A DNA stretch of 64,000 bases from contig NZ_BPQE01000031.1 of NCBI RefSeq assembly GCF_022179085.1, positions 90,740-154,739 on the forward strand. Direction: 5' to 3'. This document shows, one piece after another, positions 48,270 to 59,002 of this stretch. Both the position numbers and the translations under genes were made by a program. The DNA is from Methylobacterium aerolatum (GTDB lineage Bacteria > Pseudomonadota > Alphaproteobacteria > Rhizobiales > Beijerinckiaceae). How positions within the stretch are numbered: position 1 is the first letter of the stretch; the number at the start of each line of letters is the position of its first letter. The notes under the pieces were generated by a model, which was given only the letters and a program-made list of their open reading frames with translations, was not told the origin of the DNA and searched no databases.

Positions 48270-48950
48270 TTGAGGGCTCTGTTGCAACGCCTGCGCAGAG
48301 GGCGCAACCCACACAACGAGACCCGTCTCCACCTCGCGGCTCTCGCGCGGAAGCACGGTTTCTCCATCGGTGCCTATTCCTACGGAAGGCCGAAGGTCCG
48401 CTTCCCCGAAAGCGGCCGGAGGCTGACGATCGGCCGTTATTGTTCCATCGCGGACAAGGTGGAGATCCTCCTCGGGGGCGATCACCGGCTCGATTGGGCT
48501 TCGACCTATCCCTTCGCCGCCATGCGCTGCCATTTCCCGGACGCGGATGCCCCTGCGGACTATCACGCTTCGCGGGGGGACGTGGTGATCGGGCACGACG
48601 TCTGGCTGGGATCGGGCTGCATGATCCTCGCCGGGGTAACCCTCGGCCACGGTGCGGTGGTGGCGGCCCGGGCCGTCGTCACCAAGGACGTGCCCGCCTA
48701 CGCCGTCGTGGCCGGCAATCCGGCCCGCGTCGTCCGGCACCGCTTCGCCCCGGAGGAGGTCGAGGCCCTCCTCGCCACGGCATGGTGGGACCGGCCGCAC
48801 GCTGAGGTGAGCCGCCTCGTCCCCCTGCTCCAGGGCGGAAGGATCGCGGACCTGCTGGCCGCGTTGCGCCGTCCCGGGGAATCCCGTAACGGCGTGGCCG
48901 CGCCCGCATCCCGCGCGGCGGCCACCACCGACCTTGGACCGAGGCGATGA
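48270..48950 (+). CDS. Hexapeptide-repeat O-acetyltransferase (CatB/xenobiotic acyltransferase group)
   Basis: 226 residues from TTG at 48270, with GGAG 7 nt upstream. Left-handed beta-helix enzyme: [42 protein letters not shown] and the LbH turns [57 protein letters not shown]. The His in HDVWLGSG or in LGGDH is the likely catalytic base. Members acetylate sugars of cell-surface glycans or antibiotics. The C-terminal 25 residues are unstructured. It overlaps the following DUF3297 gene by 4 nt. Confidence 0.87.
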   Translation: MRALLQRLRRGRNPHNETRLHLAALARKHGFSIGAYSYGRPKVRFPESGRRLTIGRYCSIADKVEILLGGDHRLDWASTYPFAAMRCHFPDADAPADYHASRGDVVIGHDVWLGSGCMILAGVTLGHGAVVAARAVVTKDVPAYAVVAGNPARVVRHRFAPEEVEALLATAWWDRPHAEVSRLVPLLQGGRIADLLAALRRPGESRNGVAAPASRAAATTDLGPRR

Positions 48951-49198
48951 GCGACACGCCCCCCGACCGCCTCGCGGCGAACCCCAACAGCCCCTTCTAC
49001 GACGAGAAGGCCCTGGAACGGGGCGTCGGCGTCCGGTTCAAGGGCGTCGAGAAGACCAATGTCGAGGAATATTGCGTCAGCGAGGGCTGGGTACGGCTCT
49101 CGGCCGGCAAGACCCTCGACCGGGCCGGCAACCCGATGACGGTGAAGCTGAAGGGCGCCGTGGAGCCGTATTTCCGCGAGCCGGCGGCCGGGGAATAG
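48947..49198 (+). CDS. DUF3297 family protein
   Basis: 83 residues, starting within the stop of the acyltransferase gene (ATGA). It opens [20 protein letters not shown] and continues [40 protein letters not shown] and ending [10 protein letters not shown]. This matches the conserved small DUF3297 family of Proteobacteria, whose function is unknown. Cytoplasmic. Confidence 0.85.
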   Translation: MSDTPPDRLAANPNSPFYDEKALERGVGVRFKGVEKTNVEEYCVSEGWVRLSAGKTLDRAGNPMTVKLKGAVEPYFREPAAGE

Positions 49199-49507
49199 CA
49201 GGTCGGTCTGCATAGGGGGCCGAGCGGGACGCGTCTGCGGCCGGTGCCATCCGGCCCGCTTCTTTCACCTGAGGTGCGAGCGGGGCGGCTTTACCGCATC
49301 TCGGAGCCCGGCCGGGAAAGTCCCGGCCGCCCTTGAAGCCCTCCTCGTCTTCGCTCCACTCGCAAAAACGGAGGGCGCGACAACCCTTTCGGCCGGACTC
49401 TCAGGATAAGGGTCGGGCTTTGCCGCTCCGAGGGCGAGGATCGGGGTTCTCCCGTTCCGAACGGCACACGCGCCGCAGGGCTTCGAGGAAGGGCGCAGAA
49501 AGTGCCC
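49199..49507. other. Intergenic region between convergent genes
   Basis: 309 bp. A perfect hairpin CGGCCGGGA/TCCCGGCCG lies at 49309-49329 with loop AAG, possibly ending the DUF3297 transcript. The stretch 49380-49500 (ACAACCCTTTCGGCCGGACT onward) resembles repeat-type intergenic sequence but pairs with nothing else I could match. No gene seen. Confidence 0.45.
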
Positions 49508-51049
49508 TCACCCCACCAGGATCCGCCCGTCCAGGCCGATCACCCGGCCGAGGCCCCGGACGCGATTGAGCAGGCGGTCGCCGTTCAACTCGGTCCATTC
49601 CGGCGGCAGGCGCAGGGTCACCTTGTTGTCCTCGACGGAGATCGGCGCGCGGGGCAAGGCGCCGTCCATGCCCGCCGACATCGGGAAGGCGACGCGCAGC
49701 AGCGCGCCGAGGAGGCGGGCGCGCTCGAACAGCCTCGGCCCGGCAAGGCTTCGCAGGACGGCGTTGGCCTTCTCCGGCGCCACGCCGTTGTGGCGCAGGG
49801 ACACCGCGAGGCTGAGATAGGCCCGGCCCGGATGATCGACGCCCACGAAGGCGGCGTTCTGGATCACGGCGATCGACTGCTCGCCCCGGTAGTCCGGATG
49901 CGCCCGCCAGCCGACATCCGCCAGCAGGCAGGCGGCGTGGCGCAGGCGGCGCTCGTCCGTGGTCTCGGGGGCGTCGAGGTCCGCGATGAAGCGGTCCGTC
50001 CAGGCGATCAACTCGGTGCCATGGCCCGGCGCGCGGGCGCGCAGCCGGTTGAACTCCGCCGCCGAGGCGAGGAGCGGGTCTGCGAGGCGGCTGTCCCGGT
50101 CGAGCTGCTCGAACAGCAGTCCCTCCCGCACCCCCGAGGCCGAGATCGCCACCGCGCGGGGGCGGCCGGCCCGGATGATCTCCTCCAGGACCAAGGCGCC
50201 GTAGGCGAGCAGCGGGCGCCGGGCCTCGGACACCATCTCCACGTCCTGCAGCAAGGCCGCGTCGGTCTGCTCCACGATCTGCAGGAAGCTCAACTCGTCC
50301 GTGGGATCGACGGTGTATCCGTGCATCACGTGGACCGGATAGCCGCGGGCCGCCTGATGCAGCCGCGCGATGGCCCGCCATGTGCCGCCGACCGCGTAGA
50401 AGGTCCGGCCTTTCAGGGTCTCCAGTTGCGGCTCGGCCTTGCGCATCTGCTCGCGCACGATCTTGGCGGCCTTCTTCAGCGACCCGCCGGAGAGGTCTTG
50501 GAGCGTGAGCCCGCCGAGGGGCATGGTCACGCCCTGGCCGACGACGGCCCCCCGCACGTCCACGAGCTCCAGGGAGCCGCCGCCCATGTCGCCGACCACG
50601 CCGTCCGGCGCGAAGAACCCTGACACGACGCCGAGCGCCGAGAGTTCCGCCTCCCGCCGCCCCGACAGGAGCTGGATCTCCTGCCCGCAGGCCTCCTCGG
50701 CGGCGTGGAGGAAGTCCGGCCCGTTCTGCGCGTCCCGGGCGGCGGCCGTGGCCAGCACGAAGACCTGCGACACCCGCATGGTCGCGCACAGGATGCGAAA
50801 GCGGCGCAGGGCCATGAGGGCGCGGGTCACCGCCTCGTCGTTCAGGCGGCCCGTGGTGAAGACGTTCCGGCCGAGGCCGCAGAGCACCTTCTCGTTGTAG
50901 AGGGGGGTGGGCGCCCGGGTGAGGCCGTCATAGGCCACGAGGCGCACGGAATTCGAGCCGATATCGATGATGGCGACCGGCGGATGCGGCGCATCGGCCG
51001 ACGGGACCACCCGGTCGGCAGGGAGCGAGAGGGCGCTGGGGCTGGCCAA
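49508..51049 (-). CDS. ppx: Exopolyphosphatase (Ppx/GppA family)
   Basis: 513 residues from TTG at 51049, chosen because the frame further upstream (to GTG at 51148) reads as Arg/Pro-rich non-conserved sequence and has no ribosome site. ASKHA-fold phosphatase that releases phosphate from polyphosphate or hydrolyses pppGpp. Key motifs: VAIIDIGSNSVRLVAYDG, LATAAARDAQNG, LLSGRREAELSALGVVSGFF with the catalytic Glu, and GVVGDMGGGSLELVDVRG. The C-terminal HD-like part has CLLADVGWRAHPDYRG. It follows ppk on the same strand. Confidence 0.93.
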   Translation of the reverse strand: MASPSALSLPADRVVPSADAPHPPVAIIDIGSNSVRLVAYDGLTRAPTPLYNEKVLCGLGRNVFTTGRLNDEAVTRALMALRRFRILCATMRVSQVFVLATAAARDAQNGPDFLHAAEEACGQEIQLLSGRREAELSALGVVSGFFAPDGVVGDMGGGSLELVDVRGAVVGQGVTMPLGGLTLQDLSGGSLKKAAKIVREQMRKAEPQLETLKGRTFYAVGGTWRAIARLHQAARGYPVHVMHGYTVDPTDELSFLQIVEQTDAALLQDVEMVSEARRPLLAYGALVLEEIIRAGRPRAVAISASGVREGLLFEQLDRDSRLADPLLASAAEFNRLRARAPGHGTELIAWTDRFIADLDAPETTDERRLRHAACLLADVGWRAHPDYRGEQSIAVIQNAAFVGVDHPGRAYLSLAVSLRHNGVAPEKANAVLRSLAGPRLFERARLLGALLRVAFPMSAGMDGALPRAPISVEDNKVTLRLPPEWTELNGDRLLNRVRGLGRVIGLDGRILVG

Positions 51050-51226
51050 GCGTTCGGTCCTACACGTTCGCGTCAAGGGGCCGCCCGTCGCGGCGCCCGA
51101 TCGAGCCGGCGCCGTGGGGCGGCATCGGGGTCGTCGTCCACCGATCACCGATGGCGGACGATGGTTCCCCCTCGCGGTCCAGCCGCCCGGATGCGCACCG
51201 GATCGCGCCCGCGCGGCATTCCACCG

Positions 51227-53728
51227 TCATCCCCGCTGGGCGCGGCGGCTGAGCGCCCGGGGGCTCGACTTCTTGGACGACTTGCCCCGGCCCGACAGGC
51301 TGGGATTCGTCATGAAGTACTTGTGCGCGTTGAACGGTTCCTCCCCGTCGGCGGGCTGGATGCGTTCGCATCCGCCGGACGCCAGGACGCGCCAACTCTG
51401 CCGGTTGTCGAGGAGGTTCGCCAGCATGATCTGGTCAAGGACCTGTTGATGGACCGTGGGGTTGGTGATCGGCAGCAGGGCCTCGACGCGCCTGTCGAGG
51501 TTCCGGCTCATGAGGTCGGCGGAGGAGATATAGACGATCGCCTTGGGATGGGGCAGCCCGACGCCGTTGCCGAAGGCGTAGATGCGCCCGTGCTCCAGGA
51601 ACCGCCCGACGATCGACTTCACGCGGATCATCTCCGACAGGCCGGGGATGCCCGGCCGCAGGCAGCAGATGCCGCGCACCACGCAATCGATCTGCACCCC
51701 CGCCTGCGACGCGTCGTAGAGCGCGTCGATGATCTGCGCATCGACCAGCGAGTTGCACTTGATCCAGATCGCGGCCGGCCGCCCGGCCTTGGCGTGGGCG
51801 ACCTCCGCCTCGATGTGCTCCAGGAGGCGGTTCTTCAGCGTTAGCGGCGAGACCGCCATCCGCTCCAGTTCGGCCGGCTCGGCATAGCCGGTGATGAAGT
51901 TGAAGATGCGGCTCACGTCGCGCGCCACAGCCGGGTCGGCCGTGAAGAACGACAGGTCCGTGTAGATGCGGGCGGTGATCGGATGGTAGTTGCCGGTGCC
52001 GACGTGGCAGTAGGTGACGAGGCGGTCGCCCTCCCGGCGCACCACCATCGACAGCTTGGCGTGGGTCTTCAGTTCCACGAAGCCGAACACCACCTGCGCG
52101 CCCGCCTTCTCCAGGTTGCGCGCCCAGCGGATGTTGGCCTCCTCGTCGAAGCGGGCCTTCAACTCCACGAGGGCCGTCACCGACTTACCGAGTTCCGCCG
52201 CCTCGGCCAGCGCGGCGACGATCGGCGAGTTCGAGGAGGTGCGGTAGAGCGTCTGCTTGATGGCGACGACGTTCGGATCCCGGGCGGCCTGCGCGAGGAA
52301 CTGCACCACCGAGTCGAAGGACTCGTAGGGGTGGTGGACGATGAAATCCTTCTGCCGGATCGCCGCGAAGACGTCGCCCCCGCTCTCGCGGATGCGCTCG
52401 GGGAAGCGCGGCGCGTAGGGCTTGAACTTCAGGTCCGGCCGGTCGATCCCGACGATCTGCGACAGTTCGTTGAGGGCGAGCATCCCTTCCACGAGGAACA
52501 CCGCGTCGGAGGAGATCTCCAACTCGTCGACGACGAAGTTGCGTAGCTCCTCCGACATGCCCGCCTCGACCTCGATGCGGATCACGACGCCCCGGCGTCG
52601 CTGCTTCAGGGCCGATTCGAAATGCAGGACGAGGTCCTCGGCCTCCTCCTCGATCTCGAGATCGGAATCGCGCACCACGCGGAAGGCACCCTGGCCCTTC
52701 ACGAGGTAGCCGGGGAACAGGCGGGCCGTGAACATCACGATCACCTGCTCAATGGCGATGAAGCGGGCCTTGGTCCCGCTCTCGCCGGCGGGCAGGCGCA
52801 CGAACCGGTCGAGGAGGCCGGGCATGCGGATGAGCGCCCGCAGCACCCGCCCGTCCCGGGGACGCACCAGCATCAGCGCGAGGGTCGTGCCGAGGTTCGG
52901 GATGAAGGGGAACGGGTGGGCCGGATCGATGGCGAGCGGCGTGAGGACGGGAAAGACGTAGGTGAGGAAGTAGTCTTCGAGCCACGTCGCCTCGTCGCCC
53001 GACACGTCGGCGGGCTCCACGAGGTCGATGTCGTTGGCGTGCAGTTCCGCGCGTAACTCGCGCCAGCGCGCCTGCTGGTCCGCCGCGAGGCTCGCGACCT
53101 CGGCGGCGATCCTGGCAAGTTGCTCCGACGGGCTCAGGCCGTCCTGCGAGGGCACGGTGATCCCCGCCCGGACCTGATCGTGCAGGCCCGCGACGCGGAC
53201 CATGAAGAACTCGTCGAGGTTGTTGGCCGAGATCGAGAGGAAGCGCAGCTGCTCCAGCAGCGGGTGATTGGTGTTCGACGCCTCTTCCAGCACGCGCCGG
53301 TTGAACTGGAGCCAGGACAGCTCGCGGTTCACGAAGCGCTCGGGCGCATGGCGCAGGGCGCGGCCCGCCTCAATGACGGGGTCGTGGGCCGGCCCGGCGG
53401 CCGGTGCGGTCGGAGCGGCGGGCTCGGAGGCGGCGGGCCATTCGTCGCCCGGATCGGCGGCGGGCTTCGCCGCGGATTTCGGTGCGGCCTTCGCGACGGC
53501 CTTGGCGACGGTTCTGGGTGCGGCCTTCGCCCCCGCCCCGGCGGAGGTGGTCGCAGACTTCGGTCCCTCGGCCCTGGTGTCGGCGGCGCGGGCCGCCTTG
53601 GGCGCGGCGGCCGGCCTGCGGGCGCTGCTGGGCTGGGTCGGCGAGGCACCCGAGCCGGTCGCCGCATCCCCGTCATCCTTGCGGTCGAGGGATTTTGGCG
53701 TCGATTCCATGTGCGAGTTCCATCCCAT
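51227..53728 (-). CDS. ppk: Polyphosphate kinase 1
   Basis: 833 residues. Transfers the gamma-phosphate of ATP to polyphosphate. The four-domain core begins near residue 115 with [20 protein letters not shown]. The catalytic part has [20 protein letters not shown], the phosphorylated His in [20 protein letters not shown], and [18 protein letters not shown]. The first 110 or so residues are an Ala/Lys/Pro-rich, low-complexity extension not usual in the family; Met at 53710 is an alternative start inside it. It lies between hdaA and ppx, all minus strand. Confidence 0.97.
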   Translation of the reverse strand: MGWNSHMESTPKSLDRKDDGDAATGSGASPTQPSSARRPAAAPKAARAADTRAEGPKSATTSAGAGAKAAPRTVAKAVAKAAPKSAAKPAADPGDEWPAASEPAAPTAPAAGPAHDPVIEAGRALRHAPERFVNRELSWLQFNRRVLEEASNTNHPLLEQLRFLSISANNLDEFFMVRVAGLHDQVRAGITVPSQDGLSPSEQLARIAAEVASLAADQQARWRELRAELHANDIDLVEPADVSGDEATWLEDYFLTYVFPVLTPLAIDPAHPFPFIPNLGTTLALMLVRPRDGRVLRALIRMPGLLDRFVRLPAGESGTKARFIAIEQVIVMFTARLFPGYLVKGQGAFRVVRDSDLEIEEEAEDLVLHFESALKQRRRGVVIRIEVEAGMSEELRNFVVDELEISSDAVFLVEGMLALNELSQIVGIDRPDLKFKPYAPRFPERIRESGGDVFAAIRQKDFIVHHPYESFDSVVQFLAQAARDPNVVAIKQTLYRTSSNSPIVAALAEAAELGKSVTALVELKARFDEEANIRWARNLEKAGAQVVFGFVELKTHAKLSMVVRREGDRLVTYCHVGTGNYHPITARIYTDLSFFTADPAVARDVSRIFNFITGYAEPAELERMAVSPLTLKNRLLEHIEAEVAHAKAGRPAAIWIKCNSLVDAQIIDALYDASQAGVQIDCVVRGICCLRPGIPGLSEMIRVKSIVGRFLEHGRIYAFGNGVGLPHPKAIVYISSADLMSRNLDRRVEALLPITNPTVHQQVLDQIMLANLLDNRQSWRVLASGGCERIQPADGEEPFNAHKYFMTNPSLSGRGKSSKKSSPRALSRRAQRG

Positions 53729-53801
53729 GTCGCCGGACGAGCCGCGCCCCTTACCACCGCACCGGCGCCGCCGTCACGACAGTTCGATGACAGCGGGCCA
53801 T

Positions 53802-54521
53802 TCAGCCTGCCTCGTCGTCGGCTCCCGCCTCGCCGTCGAGGCCCATCCGTCGCAGGACCGCGAGCGCCAGGGGGCGGCTGATGCGGCGGCCCCGCCCGAG
53901 GGCATCCCGGTCGAGCTCGGCCACCACGTCCCGTGCCCGGCCCAGGGACCGGTCGATGCGCAGGGCCACCGCTTCGATGACGCCCAGATCGACGATGAGT
54001 TGCCGGTCCACGAATAGTTTCACGAGCACCGCCCGCAGCAGGGCGTCGTCCGGCGCGTCAATGGCGACGCCCGGCGCGAGGCGCAGGCGCGAGCGCAGAT
54101 CGGGGGTGGCGAGCCCCAGCGCATCGATGGGCCGCCCGCTCGTGAACAGCACCGGCGAGCCGCGCTCCCGCACGAGGTTGAGGAGATGGAACAGGGCCGC
54201 CTCGTCCCGCCCCTCCGGCCGATCGACATCCTCGATCACCAGCGCCCCGTTGGAGACGAGGTGCTGCACCCGCTCGTGCGTGACGCCCGAGGCGGGGACG
54301 GTCCAAGCGTGGGCGCGCTCCGCCCAGATCGCCGCGAGATGGCTCTTGCCGCTCCCCGCAGGCCCGGTGAGCAGCAGCACGCGGTCCGGCCAGTGCGGCC
54401 ACGCCTCGATCAGGCCGTAGGCCGCCTCGTTGGCATCGCCCACGAGGAAGTCCTCCCGGCCGTAGCGGGGATCGAAGGGCAGATCGAAGGTGAGCTGTCG
54501 CGGCGGGGTGTCGTTGGGCAT
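53802..54521 (-). CDS. hdaA: DnaA-related regulator HdaA (Hda homologue)
   Basis: 239 residues with a reduced AAA+ domain: [20 protein letters not shown], Walker [21 protein letters not shown], and Walker B region [14 protein letters not shown]. The clamp-binding motif QLTFDLPFD lies at residues 9-17, as in Hda. It promotes ATP hydrolysis by DnaA together with the sliding clamp after replication starts. It lacks the DnaA DNA-binding domain. It diverges from purM and precedes ppk on the minus strand, as in other Rhizobiales. Confidence 0.93.
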   Translation of the reverse strand: MPNDTPPRQLTFDLPFDPRYGREDFLVGDANEAAYGLIEAWPHWPDRVLLLTGPAGSGKSHLAAIWAERAHAWTVPASGVTHERVQHLVSNGALVIEDVDRPEGRDEAALFHLLNLVRERGSPVLFTSGRPIDALGLATPDLRSRLRLAPGVAIDAPDDALLRAVLVKLFVDRQLIVDLGVIEAVALRIDRSLGRARDVVAELDRDALGRGRRISRPLALAVLRRMGLDGEAGADDEAG

Positions 54522-54689
54522 GGGCCACCAGGGTTGGGGGTCGGCGGTCGCAGGTCAAGGGACGGGGGGCCTTCCGCGCCCGCCATCCTCGCTGCGCACC
54601 GGCAGGCGGGGCGGCACGGCAGTCCCGACTCGCGCTCGCCTTCCCAACCCGCTAGAGCGAAACCGCAATCAACGCGGGAACACGCTGGC

Positions 54690-55763
54690 ATGACGGCGGA
54701 CGACAAAGGGCCCACCGGCCTCACCTATGCGCAGGCGGGCGTCGATATCGATGCCGGCAATGCCATGGTCGAGACCATCAAGCCCCTGGTGCGCTCGACG
54801 CGGCGGCCGGGCGCCGATGCCGAGATCGGCGGCTTCGGCGGCCTGTTCGACCTGAAGGCGGCGGGCTTCAAGGATCCGATCCTGGTCGCGGCCAACGACG
54901 GGGTCGGCACAAAGGTCAAGATCGCCATCGAGACGGGCCGTCACGACACGATCGGCATCGACCTCGTGGCGATGTGCGTGAACGACCTCGTGGTGCAGGG
55001 CGCCGAGCCGCTGTTCTTCCTCGACTACTATGCCACCGGCAAGCTTGTGCCCGGCGTCGGCGCCGACATCGTGCGCGGCATCGCCGAGGGCTGTCGTCAG
55101 GCGGGCTGCGCGCTGATCGGCGGCGAGACCGCCGAGATGCCCGGCCTCTACGACGGGTCGGATTACGACCTCGCCGGCTTCTCCGTCGGTGCCGCCGAGC
55201 GAGGGGCGCTGCTGCCGAAGCCCGGCATCGCCGCGGGCGACGTGGTGTTGGGCCTGCCCTCCTCGGGCGTGCATTCCAACGGCTTCTCCCTGGTCCGGCG
55301 CATCGTCGCCCGCACCGGCCTCGCCTGGGACGCGCCCGCGCCCTTCGACGGCGCCCGCAGCCTCGGCGAGGCGCTTCTGGAGCCGACCCGGATCTACGTG
55401 AAGCCCCTGCTGGCGGCCTTGCGCGCCACGGACGGGATCAAGGCGCTCGCCCACATCACCGGCGGCGGCTTCCCCGACAACCTGCCCCGCGTCCTGCCCG
55501 ACGACGTCGGCATCGAGGTGGACCTCGACGCCTTGACGCCGCCGCCGGTCTTCGGCTGGCTCGCCCGAGAGGGCGGCGTGGCGCAGGCGGAGATGCTGCG
55601 GACCTTCAATTGCGGGATCGGCATGGCCGTCGTCGCCGCCGCCGGCTCCGAGGACGCCGTCGCGCGCGCTCTCACCGAGGCCGGTGAGGCGCCGGTCCGC
55701 CTCGGGCGCATCACCGCCCGCGGCGCCGAGCCGGTGACCTTCACGGGCACCCTGTCCCTCTGA
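54690..55763 (+). CDS. purM: Phosphoribosylformylglycinamidine cyclo-ligase
   Basis: 357 residues from ATG at 54690. Makes AIR from FGAM and ATP, step 5 of purine synthesis. Motifs: [80 protein letters not shown] and [19 protein letters not shown]. Length is normal. The stop shares one base with the purN start (TGATG), so the two are coupled. It diverges from hdaA. Confidence 0.98.
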   Translation: MTADDKGPTGLTYAQAGVDIDAGNAMVETIKPLVRSTRRPGADAEIGGFGGLFDLKAAGFKDPILVAANDGVGTKVKIAIETGRHDTIGIDLVAMCVNDLVVQGAEPLFFLDYYATGKLVPGVGADIVRGIAEGCRQAGCALIGGETAEMPGLYDGSDYDLAGFSVGAAERGALLPKPGIAAGDVVLGLPSSGVHSNGFSLVRRIVARTGLAWDAPAPFDGARSLGEALLEPTRIYVKPLLAALRATDGIKALAHITGGGFPDNLPRVLPDDVGIEVDLDALTPPPVFGWLAREGGVAQAEMLRTFNCGIGMAVVAAAGSEDAVARALTEAGEAPVRLGRITARGAEPVTFTGTLSL

Positions 55764-56413
55764 TGGCGGGCTCGGGCAAGGTCCGCGTCGCGGTCCTGAT
55801 CTCGGGGCGCGGCTCGAACATGGTCGCCCTGGCCGAGGCCGCCCGCGATCCGGCCTATCCGGCCGAAATCGTTCTGGTGCTTGCCAACGATCCGCAGGCG
55901 GAGGGGCTGGCCCGCGCCGACGCGATGGGCGTGGCGACCCGCGCCATCGACCACCGCGCCTTCCCCGACCGCGCCACCTTCGACGCGGCCATCGATGCGG
56001 CGTTGCGCGAGGCGCAGGTCGATCTCGTGGTGCTCGCCGGATTCATGCGGATCCTGACGCCCGGTTTCGTCGAGGGGTGGGCGGGGCGGATGATCAACAT
56101 CCATCCCTCGCTGCTCCCGCTGTTCAAGGGCACCCACACCCACGCTCAGGCGCTCGCGGCCGGCGTGCGGCTGCACGGTTGCACCGTGCATTTCGTGGTG
56201 CCGGAACTCGATGCAGGCCCCATCGTCGCCCAGGCCGCCGTGCCCGTGCATGAGGGCGACGATCCCGACAGCCTCGCCGCCCGGGTGATCGTGCAGGAGC
56301 GCCGCCTCTACCCGGCGGCGCTCGCGCTCATCGCGGGGGGGCAGGCGCGGCTCGAAGGCGACCGGGTCGTCATCGACCGGGTGCCGGCCGATGGGGCTCT
56401 GTTCAGCCTGTAA
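55763..56413 (+). CDS. purN: Phosphoribosylglycinamide formyltransferase (folate-dependent)
   Basis: 216 residues; transfers formyl from 10-formyl-tetrahydrofolate to GAR, step 3 of purine synthesis. Key parts: VAVLISGRGSNMVALAEAAR, LVVLAGFMRILTPGFVEGWA, MINIHPSLLPLFKGTHTHAQ with the catalytic His, and GCTVHFVVPELDAGPIVAQA with the catalytic Asp. It overlaps purM by one base, as in many Proteobacteria. The stop is followed by a repeat of another type (56426). Confidence 0.98.
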   Translation: MAGSGKVRVAVLISGRGSNMVALAEAARDPAYPAEIVLVLANDPQAEGLARADAMGVATRAIDHRAFPDRATFDAAIDAALREAQVDLVVLAGFMRILTPGFVEGWAGRMINIHPSLLPLFKGTHTHAQALAAGVRLHGCTVHFVVPELDAGPIVAQAAVPVHEGDDPDSLAARVIVQERRLYPAALALIAGGQARLEGDRVVIDRVPADGALFSL

Positions 56414-56425
56414 GCGGATCGCTGT

Positions 56426-56533
56426 CGTTCCGGGGCGCCGAAGGCGACCCCGGAACCCGGAACCGCCGACGCCGCAAGATCCAGACGCCGGCGGCGTATC
56501 AGGGTCCCGGGCTCCGCTGAGCGGCCCCGGGAT
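56426..56533. repeat. Intergenic palindromic repeat of the CCGGGG/CCCCGG type
   Basis: CGTTCCGGGGCGCCGAAGGC with GACCCCGGAACCCGGAACCG forms a left hairpin, and GTCCCGGGCTCCGCTGAGCG with GCCCCGGGATG a right one. This pattern resembles widespread intergenic repeats of Methylobacterium and related genera. Only one copy is present in the window. It lies between convergent purN and the exported-protein gene. Confidence 0.65.
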
Positions 56534-56546
56534 GAGCGCGGTGAGA

Positions 56547-56909
56547 TCAGACGGGGCGCTGCAGCTTGCAGGCGTCGAGGGCCGAGAGGGCCTTGGCGCG
56601 GGCGCTGTCGTTGAAATAGCCGGTGGTGCGGTAGGCCTCGATCTCGGACTCGTCGAGGGTGCGCAGGGTCTGCTTGGCGTAGCAGCCGCAGGGGCGCTCC
56701 AGGGACGCTTCGGGGGCGCTGGTCATGCGGGCCTGGACGACGGCGCAGGCGTGGCGCACGCGGCCTTCGAGGTTGGCCTTGCTCGCCGTCCGCAGGGCGG
56801 GATCGGGCTGGTACTGCTCGAAGGGGGCCGAGGAACCGCTCGCCAGGGCGGCGGTGGCGCCGAGCGCGAGGAGGCCGGCGGTCAAGAGGGAAAGGCGGCG
56901 GGTCGACAT
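56547..56909 (-). CDS. Hypothetical exported protein with cysteines
   Basis: 120 residues from ATG at 56909, with signal peptide MSTRRLSLLTAGLLALGATAALA. The mature part includes LEGRVRHACAVVQARMTSAP, RPCGCYAKQTLRTLDESEIE and a last Cys in SALDACKLQRPV, giving four cysteines likely to be oxidised in the periplasm. No family recognised. An upstream in-frame start at 57005 would hide the signal peptide and is not favoured. Confidence 0.72.
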   Translation of the reverse strand: MSTRRLSLLTAGLLALGATAALASGSSAPFEQYQPDPALRTASKANLEGRVRHACAVVQARMTSAPEASLERPCGCYAKQTLRTLDESEIEAYRTTGYFNDSARAKALSALDACKLQRPV

Positions 56910-57070
56910 CGTGGCGGTGTTCCGAAGCGCGAAGGACTGACCCCGCTCTTGGACTCCCGAGGCGTCCACCGCGTCAAGGACGGGGCGGACACACCTGTCG
57001 GTCTTCATGCCGGGGCGGCGCTCGCCCCGGCATGGCGGCGGGGCATTGTGCCCCGCCGGCCACCGTCGCC

Positions 57071-57493
57071 TCAGGCGGCGATGTCCGAGTCCTGGAAGAA
57101 CTGCGCGATCTCGATCTTCGCGTTCTCCTGGCTGTCGGAGCCGTGGACGGTGTTCTCGCCGACGGACTCGGCGAACTGCTTGCGGATGGTGCCCTCGGCG
57201 GCCTGGGCCGGGTTCGTGGCGCCCATCACCTCACGGTACTTGGCGACGGCGTTCTCGCCCTCCAGCACCTGCACGACCACCGGGCCGGAGGTCATGAACT
57301 CCACGAGCTCGCCGTAGAACGGGCGCTCCTTGTGGACCTCGTAGAATTTTTCTGCCTGGGCCTTGGTCATGCGGATGCGGCGCTGGCCCACGATGCGCAG
57401 GCCGGCGCCCTCGATCAGGGCATTCACCGCGCCGGTGACGTTGCGGCGCGTGGCATCGGGCTTGAGGATCGAGAAGGTGCGCTCGGTGGCCAT
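57071..57493 (-). CDS. ndk: Nucleoside diphosphate kinase
   Basis: 140 residues from ATG at 57493. Balances NTP and dNTP pools through a phosphohistidine. Features: [20 protein letters not shown], the kinase core [19 protein letters not shown], and the catalytic His in [20 protein letters not shown]. The length is standard. A 99-residue upstream extension of the frame is Arg/Gly-rich and not part of the protein. It stands between the exported-protein gene (same strand) and DUF2147 (divergent). Confidence 0.98.
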   Translation of the reverse strand: MATERTFSILKPDATRRNVTGAVNALIEGAGLRIVGQRRIRMTKAQAEKFYEVHKERPFYGELVEFMTSGPVVVQVLEGENAVAKYREVMGATNPAQAAEGTIRKQFAESVGENTVHGSDSQENAKIEIAQFFQDSDIAA

Positions 57494-57802
57494 GATCCGT
57501 CGGTCTTTCTGTCGAAGAAGGCTCGGTCGTGAGCTCGGGCGCACGAACCATGTCCGCATCGCTCCGCGGCCCGCGGTGGCTCGCGCGGCATCGGTGCCGG
57601 CGCGAAACCCGATAGGCGGCGGGCTTATAGCCTTGCCGTCCCTGCGCCTCAACCCGCCACGAGGCCGGGACGGCCGCCGCAGGAATCCGGGGATCCGTGG
57701 CGTTGCCGCAACACGGCCGAAAATTCGCCTGAATGCGGGGGCCTCATCGCCGCATCGGTCGCCGGCCAATCCGCCGGGGCCACCCACTATCCGGAGCTGT
57801 CC
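57494..57802. other. Divergent intergenic region between ndk and the DUF2147 gene
   Basis: 309 bp holding the promoters of both genes. GC-rich throughout; no clear promoter boxes, hairpin or repeat could be assigned by eye. Confidence 0.4.
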
Positions 57803-58279
57803 ATGACGCCGATCCTGCGCCTCGCCCTCAGCCCCGCCTTCCTGCTCGGCGGCCTCGCCGCCGCCCAGGCCGAAACCCCGAAGGACCCCTCGGGCACGTG
57901 GCTCACCGGCGACGGCCGCGCCAAGATCCAGATCGACAAGTGCGGGACGAACGCGAACCTCGTCTGCGGCAAGGTCGTGTGGCTGAAGGTCCCCACGACG
58001 GAATCGGGCACCCCGCGTACCGACGTGAAGAACCCCGATCCGAAGAAGCGGGCTCGCCCGGTCATCGGCCTCCAGCTCATCGAGGGTCTGCGGCCCGACG
58101 ATGGCAAGTTCTCCGGCACGATCTACAACGTCGAGGAAGGCAAGACCTACGACGTGAGCATGGAGCGCGAGAGCGAGGCGGAACTCAGCGTGTCCGGCTG
58201 CCTGCTCAAGATCCTCTGCGGCTCGCAGACCTGGACCCGTGTCCCGGCCGTGAACCAGCAGGCCGCGAACAAGAACTGA
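57803..58279 (+). CDS. Exported DUF2147 protein
   Basis: 158 residues with a signal peptide ([19 protein letters not shown]). The DUF2147 domain is recognisable: [56 protein letters not shown] and [20 protein letters not shown], ending with [16 protein letters not shown]. The pair of cysteines in each half may form disulfides. Periplasmic, role not known; some members accumulate under lipid or stress conditions. A GC-rich hairpin near 58300-58321 (CCCGGCCG...CGGCCGGG) follows the stop. Confidence 0.85.
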   Translation: MTPILRLALSPAFLLGGLAAAQAETPKDPSGTWLTGDGRAKIQIDKCGTNANLVCGKVVWLKVPTTESGTPRTDVKNPDPKKRARPVIGLQLIEGLRPDDGKFSGTIYNVEEGKTYDVSMERESEAELSVSGCLLKILCGSQTWTRVPAVNQQAANKN

Positions 58280-58366
58280 CCCTCATCACCCCTTCGCCCG
58301 GCCGTTGCGACGCGGCCGGGACGGCCGCCTCCGTTCGCGATGACGGGGGCGGGGCCGTCACAGGCT

Positions 58367-59002
58367 CTAGATCGCGGCGAGGCCCCGCTGGACGCCGGGC
58401 CGGGCCAGCACGCGGTCAAGCCAGCGGCTGACATTCGGCAGCGTGGCGATCTCGACGCCCTGCTTGAAGTGCAGCTTCGCCCAGGTGACCACCGCGATAT
58501 CGGCGATGGAGAAGTCGTCGGCGAGGTAGTCCCGCCCGTCGAGGCGTCGGTCCAGGACGCCGTAGAGGCGCTTGGCCTCCGTGGTGAAGCGGTCGATGGC
58601 GTAGGGCACCTTTTCGGGCGCGTAGATCGTGAAATGGTGGGTCTGGCCGAGCATCGGCCCGAACCCGCCGACCTGCCAGAACAGCCACTCGTCCACCGCC
58701 ACCCGAGCCCGCTCGTCGGACGGATAGAACCGGCCGGTCTTGCGGCCGAGATACTGGAGGATGGCGCCGGATTCGAACACGGAGATCGGCGCACCGCCGG
58801 GGCCCTCATGGTCCACGATGGCCGGGATCTTGTTGTTCGGCGAGACCTTCAGGAAGTCCGGGGCGAACTGCTCGTTCTTGCCGATGTTGACCGACTGGAT
58901 CGCGTAGGGGAGCCCGCACTCCTCCATCATGATCGGGATCTTCCACCCGTTCGGCGTGCTCCAGGTATAGACGTCGATCGGCCGCCCGGTGACCGCTGCC
59001 AT
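58367..59002 (-). CDS. Glutathione S-transferase family protein (YfcG/YghU-like)
   Basis: 211 residues from ATG at 59002. N-terminal thioredoxin fold with IDVYTWSTPNGWKIPIMMEE, VSPNNKIPAIVDHEG and VFESGAILQYLGRKTGRFYP (the Glu-Ser pair binds glutathione). The helical C-terminal domain has VDEWLFWQVGGFGPMLGQTH, DYLADDFSIADIAVVTWAKL. The TxNGxK pattern at the active site with Asn is that of nu-class disulfide-bond oxidoreductases rather than classical conjugating GSTs. Single gene. Confidence 0.92.
   Translation of the reverse strand: MAAVTGRPIDVYTWSTPNGWKIPIMMEECGLPYAIQSVNIGKNEQFAPDFLKVSPNNKIPAIVDHEGPGGAPISVFESGAILQYLGRKTGRFYPSDERARVAVDEWLFWQVGGFGPMLGQTHHFTIYAPEKVPYAIDRFTTEAKRLYGVLDRRLDGRDYLADDFSIADIAVVTWAKLHFKQGVEIATLPNVSRWLDRVLARPGVQRGLAAI

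Noticed and set aside
49401-50789. 462-codon minus-strand frame overlapping ppx in another reading frame
   Set aside because: Out-of-frame shadow of ppx, Arg/Ala/Gly-rich and without family motifs.
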